NCBI RefSeq assembly: GCF_017354985.1
Contig: NZ_CP071501.1
Location: 2,127,501-2,191,500, forward strand
Direction: 5' to 3'
Length of the DNA: 64,000 nucleotides
Source: Shewanella cyperi
GTDB taxonomy: Bacteria > Pseudomonadota > Gammaproteobacteria > Enterobacterales > Shewanellaceae
Positions 8,318 to 15,100 of this stretch are shown here, in pieces. Under the pieces are notes generated by a model. That model searched no databases. It saw only the letters and a program-made list of their open reading frames with translations, and had not been told where the DNA came from. The first letter of the stretch is position 1, and each line of letters begins with the position of its first letter. A program made the translations under genes and the position numbers.

Positions 8318-8523
8318 CCGCAACCTCCGCCGGCAAAGGCGCGGCCACCGCTGACCCCTTCCTTGCTGAAGAAAATATGATCGTCGAGCGCCAGATCCAG
8401 CTGCTCATGATCAAGCGCCATCTCGGGTTTGGCCAACACGCCACGTTCCCAGGGTTGCACCCCTAAATTGGTACAGCCGCCCAAGGCACACAGCAGCAAC
8501 AGCGAAAGCAGCTTGGTCTTCAT
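8308..8523 (-). CDS. DUF4266 small lipoprotein with Gly-Cys tail
   Basis: A 71-residue predicted lipoprotein. The lipobox LGGC puts the lipidated Cys at residue 17. A short acidic middle (LDHEQLDLALDDHIFFS) is followed by a glycine-rich tail ending GGGCGCN, with Cys68 and Cys70. It matches the DUF4266 family, which accompanies DUF3570 genes. Its start overlaps the thioredoxin stop (ATGA) and its stop overlaps the DUF3570 start, so it is translationally coupled on both sides. The C-x-C tail could hold a metal or a thiol-disulfide exchanged with the neighbouring thioredoxin. No function is proven. Confidence 0.85.
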   Translation of the reverse strand: MKTKLLSLLLLCALGGCTNLGVQPWERGVLAKPEMALDHEQLDLALDDHIFFSKEGVSGGRAFAGGGCGCN

Positions 8524-9008
8524 GGTTTTTTCACTCCCGCTGCAGACACCAAGGCCTCAATTTCGGCCTCGTAATCCCTGGCCTTTTCGGTAAAAAAGCC
8601 CACGTGCGTTGAGATAAGCTGTCCCTGGCGGTCAAACAGGAAGCTTGACGGCATGCCGAGCAGGTCAAAACGGCGCGCCAGCTTGCCCTCGGGATCATAG
8701 CCTATGGTGAACCTGGGTTTGAATTCCTCGATAAAGGCCTCGGCATCGGCGGGATCCGGGTCCAGATTCACCGCCAGTACCACCAGGTCATCGCCATGGC
8801 GCTTGGAAAGATCGTTCATCCAGGGGAAGGATTTACGGCAAGGACCACACCAGGACGCCCAAAAATCCAGGTACACAACCTTGCCTGCGTATTGAGTCAG
8901 CGCCATCGGCTGGCCATTGGCATCCTGAATAACGGCATCCAGCCCGGGTTCTGCCTGTGCTCCGCCGGCCAGCAGCAGTAACAGCGCCGCAAACAGAGTT
9001 TTGAACAT
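8520..9008 (-). CDS. TlpA-like periplasmic thioredoxin
   Basis: A 162-residue thiol-disulfide oxidoreductase with a signal peptide (about residues 1-19, ending GGAQAE), so it acts in the periplasm. The thioredoxin-fold active site is WASWCGPCRK (Cys54 and Cys57), in the TlpA/ResA/alkyl-hydroperoxide-like group. The cis-proline loop is visible as LLGMPSSFLFD. It is the first gene of the minus-strand cassette and is divergent from the hydrogenase operon. Likely role, by inference: reducing or inserting disulfides in the Cys-tailed lipoprotein encoded next. Confidence 0.9.
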   Translation of the reverse strand: MFKTLFAALLLLLAGGAQAEPGLDAVIQDANGQPMALTQYAGKVVYLDFWASWCGPCRKSFPWMNDLSKRHGDDLVVLAVNLDPDPADAEAFIEEFKPRFTIGYDPEGKLARRFDLLGMPSSFLFDRQGQLISTHVGFFTEKARDYEAEIEALVSAAGVKKP

Positions 9009-9132
9009 AATGAAGTCCCTAATATTGCTGTCCTTTATCTAGCTTAAGCCTTTTTCCTTGGCCATAACAGGGGTTGGGCGTTTCCGCAGGGCTTCAGAAT
9101 CCCTTGCCGGTGTCAAAAATCAATTGCAAAAG

Positions 9133-9148
9133 CTTGACCTGGGTCAAG
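9133..9148. promoter_or_regulatory. FNR/EtrA-type operator before the hydrogenase operon
   Basis: CTTGACCTGGGTCAAG is a palindrome with TTGAC-N4-GTCAA half-sites, one base per half from the FNR consensus TTGAT-N4-ATCAA. Its centre (9140.5) lies 41.5 bases before the start point expected from the -10 box at 9170-9175, as for class II activation. It lies in the 217-bp region shared with the divergent thioredoxin cassette. Which CRP/FNR-family protein binds is inference. Confidence 0.6.
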
Positions 9149-9169
9149 ATCCCCTTTGCCTTCGCTGCC

Positions 9170-9175
9170 TACACT
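9170..9175 (+). promoter_or_regulatory. -10 box of the hydrogenase operon
   Basis: TACACT at about the right distance downstream of the FNR-type palindrome. The region 17 bases upstream is a poor -35 box, as expected for an activator-dependent promoter. Confidence 0.45.
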
Positions 9176-9225
9176 CAGGGAAGTTACCGTCCTCTATACC
9201 CCAAAAGGAATAAAAAGGTCACATC

Positions 9226-10362
9226 ATGGACACACATTCAGCCTTGTACGAACTGGGAAGACGTCGGCTGCAAAGCCTGCGCAACCTGCCAAAACGTCAC
9301 CCACACAGTCTCGCCGACAAGATGGCCGAATTTGGACTCAGCCGACGCGACTTTCTCAAGTGGACTGCCGGTGTCAGCAGTATGTTGGCACTGCCACTGC
9401 CTTTTTCCAACCTGGTGGCCGAAGCCGCAGAGCTGGCCGACAGGGTGCCCTTGATTTGGCTGCACATGGCCGAGTGTACCGGCTGCTCCGAATCACTGGT
9501 GCGCGCCGACACCCCGAATCTGGACTCGTTGATCTTCGATCAGATCTCCCTTGAGTACCATGAAACCCTGATGGCTGCCGCCGGTTGGCAGGCCGAGGAG
9601 AACCTCGACCAGGCCCTGGAAACCTACAAGGGCAATTACCTGTTGGCCATAGAAGGCGCCGTGCCCACCGCCAACAACGGTGCCTTCCTGACCCTGGGCT
9701 GCAAGGGCCGCACCGGCCTTGAGTCGGTCCGCAAGGCCGCCGCTGGAGCGGCAGCCATAGTTTCCGTCGGTACCTGCGCCTCCTTCGGCGGCGTTCAGGC
9801 AGCCTACCCCAACCCTACGGGGGCCAAGGGCGTGCATCAGGTGGTGGATAAGACAGTGATCAATCTCGGTGGCTGTCCCCCCAGCGAGAAGAATATCGTC
9901 GGCACCCTGATGTACTTCATCATGTTCGGCAAATTGCCGGCGCTCGATATCTACAACCGGCCCAAATGGGCTTACGGTGCCAGGGTCCATGACAATTGCG
10001 ACCGTCGCGGTCACTTCGATGCCGGTGAATTTGTCGAGCAGTTTGGTGACAACAATGCCAAACAGGGCTTTTGCCTGTACAAGGTTGGCTGCAAGGGCCC
10101 CTACACCTATAACAATTGCCCCACCGAAAGATTCAATCACCACACCAGTTGGCCCATTCAGGCGGGTCATGGCTGCATGGGCTGTTCCGAACCCAATTTC
10201 TGGGATGAGATGGCTGACTTTGAGCGACCACTGGGAAGACAAACACTGCACGGATTGGATGCCACCGCTGACACCATAGGCAGCGTGATATTAGGCGCGG
10301 CAGCGGTTGGCATTGGTGCCCATGCCGTTGCCAGCATATTCGCCCGTGGTATTGAGGAATAA
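9226..10362 (+). CDS. hyaA: [NiFe] hydrogenase small subunit, Tat-exported
   Basis: Electron-transfer subunit of a periplasmic membrane-bound uptake hydrogenase, carrying three iron-sulfur clusters from the active site to the cytochrome b. The 378-residue precursor has a twin-arginine motif SRRDFLKW at residues 39-46, and a hydrophobic anchor near the C-terminus (GSVILGAAAVGIGAHAVASI). The proximal cluster begins at ECTGCSES (Cys84, Cys87), and a later Cys is in GTCASFGGVQAA. Both positions that carry extra cysteines in O2-tolerant enzymes are Gly here, so this is the standard O2-sensitive type. It is the first gene of the operon, 2 bases before hyaB. Confidence 0.95.
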   Translation: MDTHSALYELGRRRLQSLRNLPKRHPHSLADKMAEFGLSRRDFLKWTAGVSSMLALPLPFSNLVAEAAELADRVPLIWLHMAECTGCSESLVRADTPNLDSLIFDQISLEYHETLMAAAGWQAEENLDQALETYKGNYLLAIEGAVPTANNGAFLTLGCKGRTGLESVRKAAAGAAAIVSVGTCASFGGVQAAYPNPTGAKGVHQVVDKTVINLGGCPPSEKNIVGTLMYFIMFGKLPALDIYNRPKWAYGARVHDNCDRRGHFDAGEFVEQFGDNNAKQGFCLYKVGCKGPYTYNNCPTERFNHHTSWPIQAGHGCMGCSEPNFWDEMADFERPLGRQTLHGLDATADTIGSVILGAAAVGIGAHAVASIFARGIEE

Positions 10363-10364
10363 TC

Positions 10365-12068
10365 ATGAACAAGCGCGTAGTCATAGATCCCATCACCCGC
10401 ATCGAGGGCCATTTGCGCATCGAAGTGGAGGTGGATGAAAACAATGTTATTCAAAAGGCCTGGTCATCATCGACCCTGTGGCGCGGCATCGAAGTGATCC
10501 TCAAGGGGCGCAGTCCCCTCGATGCGGGTCTGATAACCCAAAGGATCTGCGGTGTCTGCACCTACTCCCATTACCGCTGTGCCACCGAGGCGGTGGAAAA
10601 CGCCCTGGGCACCAAGATCCCGCTCAACGCCAAACTCTTGCGTACTCTGATGCAGGTTTCCCTGTATATGCACGATCATCTGGTGCATTTCTACCATCTG
10701 CACGGATTGGATTGGGTCGACGTGGTATCCGCCCTGAGTGCGGATCCGGCCAAAGCGGCCAGGGAAGCGATGAAATACAGTCCCCATCCCATTGCCGCCG
10801 GTGAAGGCGATCTCAAAGCGGTGCAGGACAAGGTGGCCGGTTTTGTTGCCACCGGCAAGCTGGGGCCTTTTGCCAACGCCTATTGGGGTAATGGCACCTA
10901 TAAATTCAGCCCCGAGCAAAACCTGATTGCCCTGTCACATTACCTCAAGGCGTTGGAAGTGCAGCGGGTGGCGGCAGAAATGCTGGCAATCTTCGGTGGC
11001 AAGCAGCCCCATCCCCAGTCGCTGGTGGTCGGTGGCGTCACTTCGGTGCGCGATATGCTCAGCCCGGCGCGCTTGCAGGAATGGAAACAAAAACACGCCA
11101 TAGTGGCCGATTTTATTGACCGGGCCTATCAGGCCGACATCATCATGGCCGCCGAAGCCTATGGCGCTGAGCCCAGCGTGCTTGGAGGTGTGGCACTGAC
11201 AAACTTCCTGGCCACGGATGATTTCCTGCTGGCGGACGGTGAATACCTGTTCAATGCCGGGGTGATCCTCAATGGTGATATCAATGGTGTACAGGATCTG
11301 GATCCCAGCCTGATCGCCGAAGATGTCACCCATGCCTGGTACAGCGCCCCGGCAAGCCAACATCCCTTCGATGGCACCACAGTGCCCCAGTACACAGGCT
11401 TTGTGGAGCGGGACACTGTCTACGGCAAGCTGCCGACTCTGGATGGTGACGGTAAATACTCCTGGGTCAAATCCCCCAGATATCAGGGCGAGCCCATGGA
11501 AGTGGGACCACTGGCAAGCCTGCTGGTGAGCTACGCCCGCGGCAACACCGCCGTGGTCGAGGCCGTTAACGGCCTGCTGGCACGTACAGGTCTGCCAATT
11601 GGTGCCCTGTTTACCACCCTGGGCCGTACCGCTGCCCGTATGTTGCAAACCCAGCTGGTGGCCCATGAGGGTCTGCGCACCTTTGATGCCCTGCTGACCA
11701 ACCTGGTGTCTGACGAAAGTACCTACGCCAAGCCCGAGATAGATCCGGACAAGGAATACCGCGGCCACGCCATGATAGAAGCACCACGGGGCATGCTCAG
11801 CCACTGGGTGCGGATCAAGGGTGGCAAGATTGAGAACTACCAGGCGGTGGTGCCGACCACCTGGAATGCGGGTCCAATGGACAGCCAGGGCAAACAAGGA
11901 CCTTATGAGACCTCGCTCATAGGCCTGAAGCTGGAAGATCCGACCAAACCCCTGGAAGTGATCCGGGTCATTCACTCTTTCGATCCCTGCATGGCCTGCT
12001 CGGTGCACGTGATGGATTTCAAGGGCACAGATCTGGGTGAATTCAGGGTCGCGGCCAACGCAATCTAG
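10365..12068 (+). CDS. hyaB: [NiFe] hydrogenase large subunit
   Basis: Catalytic subunit binding the Ni-Fe(CN)2CO centre where H2 is split. The 567 residues include the N-terminal ligand motif RICGVC (Cys62, Cys65) with CTYSHYRC following. The C-terminal DPCMACSVH has Cys542, Cys545 and His548. Nineteen residues follow the His and are expected to be clipped by the HyaD protease after nickel insertion. It has no signal of its own and is expected to ride with the small subunit through the Tat system. It sits between hyaA and the cytochrome gene, whose GGAGG overlaps the hyaB stop region. Confidence 0.96.
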   Translation: MNKRVVIDPITRIEGHLRIEVEVDENNVIQKAWSSSTLWRGIEVILKGRSPLDAGLITQRICGVCTYSHYRCATEAVENALGTKIPLNAKLLRTLMQVSLYMHDHLVHFYHLHGLDWVDVVSALSADPAKAAREAMKYSPHPIAAGEGDLKAVQDKVAGFVATGKLGPFANAYWGNGTYKFSPEQNLIALSHYLKALEVQRVAAEMLAIFGGKQPHPQSLVVGGVTSVRDMLSPARLQEWKQKHAIVADFIDRAYQADIIMAAEAYGAEPSVLGGVALTNFLATDDFLLADGEYLFNAGVILNGDINGVQDLDPSLIAEDVTHAWYSAPASQHPFDGTTVPQYTGFVERDTVYGKLPTLDGDGKYSWVKSPRYQGEPMEVGPLASLLVSYARGNTAVVEAVNGLLARTGLPIGALFTTLGRTAARMLQTQLVAHEGLRTFDALLTNLVSDESTYAKPEIDPDKEYRGHAMIEAPRGMLSHWVRIKGGKIENYQAVVPTTWNAGPMDSQGKQGPYETSLIGLKLEDPTKPLEVIRVIHSFDPCMACSVHVMDFKGTDLGEFRVAANAI

Positions 12069-12080
12069 GAGGCTTTGCAC

Positions 12081-12755
12081 ATGGACAAGCACATTCAGGA
12101 AGTCAGAGAATTCAAACGTACCCTGGTATTTACCGGTGCCCTGAGAGCTGCCCACTGGTTAAGGGCCGCAGCCATCACTGTACTGCTCATCAGCGGCTTT
12201 TATCTCGCCTGGCCGTTTTTGGTGGCGCCGGAGAATTCGGATGTATTGGTTCAGGGATGGATCCGCTTTGGCCACCTTATCGCCGGCTTCCTGCTGTGCG
12301 CTGTTACAGCTGTGCGTACCTACCTGTTTTTCTTCAGTAAATACGACGTTGAGCGACGCAGTGTCCGTGATCTTTTTTCGCTTAAGAGCTGGATAGCCCA
12401 GCTGAAGTCCTATTTCTGGATTGGACAGTTGAAAAAAGCCGGTGTCTACGGCCCATTGCAACTGCTGGTGTACACCGGCATAGCGGTGGCGTCGATCTTC
12501 ATCTGCATCACGGGTCTGACCCTCTATGCCCAGGTTTATCACCTGGGAATGGGCGGTATGCTGTCGGATTTTGCCGCCTGGATCACAAGTGTGATGGGCG
12601 GATTGGCGAGCGTCCGACTTTGGCACCACTATGTCGCTTGGGTATTCATCGTTTTTCTGGTGTTACACATTTACATGGCGGTGTGGACAGGCATCCGCTT
12701 CAAGCACAATTCGGTGGAAGTCATAGTCAGCGGTTACGACTATCACAGGCACTGA
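12081..12755 (+). CDS. hyaC: Hydrogenase cytochrome b subunit
   Basis: Di-heme b-type membrane subunit that anchors the hydrogenase and passes electrons to the quinone pool. It has 224 residues with four membrane spans, at about residues 25-45, 63-82, 128-150 and 186-206. Likely heme histidines are in GALRAAHWLRA, RFGHLIAGF, LWHHYVAWVF and LVLHIYMAVW. I use the ATG at 12081, which follows AGGAGGC at eight bases, rather than an in-frame TTG at 12075. The gene order hyaA-hyaB-hyaC is standard for the periplasmic group 1 enzymes. Confidence 0.93.
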   Translation: MDKHIQEVREFKRTLVFTGALRAAHWLRAAAITVLLISGFYLAWPFLVAPENSDVLVQGWIRFGHLIAGFLLCAVTAVRTYLFFFSKYDVERRSVRDLFSLKSWIAQLKSYFWIGQLKKAGVYGPLQLLVYTGIAVASIFICITGLTLYAQVYHLGMGGMLSDFAAWITSVMGGLASVRLWHHYVAWVFIVFLVLHIYMAVWTGIRFKHNSVEVIVSGYDYHRH

Positions 12756-12789
12756 GTGGTTAAAAGCCAAGGCGCAGCGGGGAGGCACC

Positions 12790-13347
12790 ATGAAGTTATT
12801 GTTGCTGGGAATAGGCAATGTGCTGTTCGCCGATGAAGGTATTGGCGTCCATTTCCTCCATTACATGGAAGAAAACTATCGCTTCAGCCACCCTCTCCAC
12901 AGTCTGACCCTGTTGGATGGCGGCACCCTGGCCCAGGGGCTGACCCCCATCATCAGCCAATTTGATGAAATGCTGCTGGTGGATACGGTCAACGCCGCCG
13001 GAGCCAATCCGGGTCAGGTGTATTTCTTTGATTTCGACAAAGCACCGGCCGAAATTGACTGGCAGGGCAGCGCCCACGAAGTGGAGATGTTGCAAACCCT
13101 GACCATGATGGAAATGCTCGGGGACAGACCAAAAACCTGGGTACTGGGCGTGACCCCTACCCGCCTCGAGCCCATGCGTCTGGGCCTGAGTCCCGAGCTG
13201 CTCAGCGTGGTACCCCTGATGGAAGAGGTGGTGCTCAAGCACCTTCGAAGCCTTGGTTTTGAGGTGGAGCGCCGCCAACACCGCCCCATAGAAGAGCTGA
13301 TCCCAAGCGCCTGGCAAGGGCAGATCCCAATTCATGAAAACTCTTAG
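12790..13347 (+). CDS. hyaD: Hydrogenase maturation endopeptidase
   Basis: Protease of the HycI/HyaD family that removes the C-terminal peptide of the large subunit once nickel is in place. The 185 residues begin LLLLGIGNVLFADEGIGVHF, with the metal-sensing Glu in the DEGIG motif. A second conserved acidic site is DTVNAAGANPGQVYFFD, and the SAHEVEMLQTL histidine follows. The start has GGGAGG upstream. It overlaps the next gene by 14 bases. Confidence 0.94.
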   Translation: MKLLLLGIGNVLFADEGIGVHFLHYMEENYRFSHPLHSLTLLDGGTLAQGLTPIISQFDEMLLVDTVNAAGANPGQVYFFDFDKAPAEIDWQGSAHEVEMLQTLTMMEMLGDRPKTWVLGVTPTRLEPMRLGLSPELLSVVPLMEEVVLKHLRSLGFEVERRQHRPIEELIPSAWQGQIPIHENS

Positions 13348-15100
13348 ATTTTACTTTCCCTGCCACAGGCCGGTCCCTTTCTATCACAGCTATTTCAACC
13401 AACTGCTGGCGACGGAGGAACTGGATTTGGCGATCGGGTATCACAATACGAGCGGCCAGTCTCATTACCTGCTGGATGCCAGTGGTAGCCAGGCACAACT
13501 GGAGCAGTTGGCCGATCTCCTGGCCAGGGAGCTACCGGTCTCGCTGGCGCTGGGTAAGCCGGGGCTGGAGCTTATCGAAACGCCCGACAGCTTGACAGCA
13601 ACCGTGCCTATCCCACCCATGGAAGACATGGGGGCAGGTCTTGGATTTTGCAGCCACTGCCTGCCCTGGTTCAGTCAGGTGCAAGATGATTTGCCCCGGC
13701 AATTATCGCTGAGCTGCCCCTGCTGCCATGGCGAGCAACAACTGACGCCGGGGGCCCGGGCCATCACAGCGGATGAATTGGCAACAGCCGTGGCCGTGCT
13801 GGCGGATGGCAAAAGCGCAGTCCTTGGCGGTGTGACGTACGCTTACCGGGCGGCGCCGGAAAACGCTGACTGCACCAGCTTGCTTATTTGCGATCCCAAG
13901 GTGCTGACAAAACACCTTCTGGCCGATACAGAGCAGCAACTGGCGCTGTCGGCCCTGGAGAAACCCTGGGTTCGGCTCACGCCCCTGCCCGGACACGAGT
14001 TACTGAACCTACACTGGTATCGTTGCCGCTTCGCCGCCAGTCGTCTGGAGCTGCTGCTGACGGCCGCGCTGGCCCGGGCCGGTATGGATTGGGTGCATGT
14101 GTCACAGGATGGGGCCCGGGATGAGGTCTGTCAGCTGGCGGGAACCTGGATGCCGGTGCAGCGCAGCCAAAGCTTCAAGCTGACGCTCAGTGAATCCCTG
14201 TTTGCCCAAACCGAGTCGGCTACCGGGGCCTGGCGCGCCCGTTCGTGCGGCCCGGAGCAACTGCAACTTGAACCCCTTACCCATGGGGCCGAAATTAAGG
14301 ATCCCGCCCGGCTGGCGCTGCAGGGGACACTGCTGCGCCGGGGCAAGGCTCTTGCCAATAGCGCAGTGCTTTACCTTGGTCATCAAGGCCCCATGCAGCT
14401 GCAGGGTTATGACGCCCAGGCAGAGCAACAGGTCTTTTTGTCCCTAAGCCCGTTGCCGGCGACGGGATTACAGCTTTATCAGGCCCTGCTAAGCGGCGCT
14501 CCCGAGCTGATACAGAAATTCCGTGAACAGTTTCCTTACGAATGTCTGGCATTGTCTGAGCTGAACCTCAGCAATGGTGCCAGTTCCCGCACTGATTCGC
14601 TGCAAAGCCTGCTTGCCACGGCCGCCTGTGTGCTGGGGCTGGGCTACCGCCAAAGCAAGCAGCAATTGGCCGCCGCCCTGGCCGCCAGCGCCACCCACCA
14701 CAGGGGACACAATGCCCCCAGAGTCGATTACCCCCTGGTGTGGGGCAGCGAGGGCCGCACCATAGACTGGCGCCGCATGCTCGGCACCCTGATAAGCTTC
14801 CGCCTTGCAGGGGACAAGGACAGCAGTCGTCTGGCCTTTGGGGTATTGGACTCACTGGCGGATTATTTGGCCAACTGGGTGGAGCACCTGGATCAGCAGC
14901 TGGGGATAGAACAGCTGGTACTGGCCGGACAGGATCTCAATAATCCTGTGTTGGCCCAGCGGCTGACCTTGCGTCTGGGAAAAAACGTCAGGCTCAGGGT
15001 CAATCCGGCGCTGGATCTCGACGGCAGTCTGCTGGCGGTGGGCGCCTTATTTGACCGCCCTGCCCGCCGCTCAAGCCAGCAGCGGGAAACCGCGCCATGA
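13334..15100 (+). CDS. hydE: HypF-related hydrogenase maturation protein (HydE-like)
   Basis: A 588-residue protein embedded in the hydrogenase operon. It resembles a degenerate HypF: one C-x2-C-x18-C-x2-C zinc-finger-like unit (Cys106, 109, 128, 131) and a C-terminal Kae1-like region. Where the real HypF next door has SGGVFQN, this protein reads AGQDLNN (about residues 531-537), so the nucleotide/metal site is probably not intact. It lacks the acylphosphatase domain. Wolinella-type hyd operons contain a HypF-like HydE needed for active hydrogenase; that equivalence is from memory and context. It overlaps hyaD by 14 bases and hypF by 4. Likely an assembly chaperone; its mechanism is unknown. 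Confidence 0.78.
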   Translation: MKTLRFYFPCHRPVPFYHSYFNQLLATEELDLAIGYHNTSGQSHYLLDASGSQAQLEQLADLLARELPVSLALGKPGLELIETPDSLTATVPIPPMEDMGAGLGFCSHCLPWFSQVQDDLPRQLSLSCPCCHGEQQLTPGARAITADELATAVAVLADGKSAVLGGVTYAYRAAPENADCTSLLICDPKVLTKHLLADTEQQLALSALEKPWVRLTPLPGHELLNLHWYRCRFAASRLELLLTAALARAGMDWVHVSQDGARDEVCQLAGTWMPVQRSQSFKLTLSESLFAQTESATGAWRARSCGPEQLQLEPLTHGAEIKDPARLALQGTLLRRGKALANSAVLYLGHQGPMQLQGYDAQAEQQVFLSLSPLPATGLQLYQALLSGAPELIQKFREQFPYECLALSELNLSNGASSRTDSLQSLLATAACVLGLGYRQSKQQLAAALAASATHHRGHNAPRVDYPLVWGSEGRTIDWRRMLGTLISFRLAGDKDSSRLAFGVLDSLADYLANWVEHLDQQLGIEQLVLAGQDLNNPVLAQRLTLRLGKNVRLRVNPALDLDGSLLAVGALFDRPARRSSQQRETAP

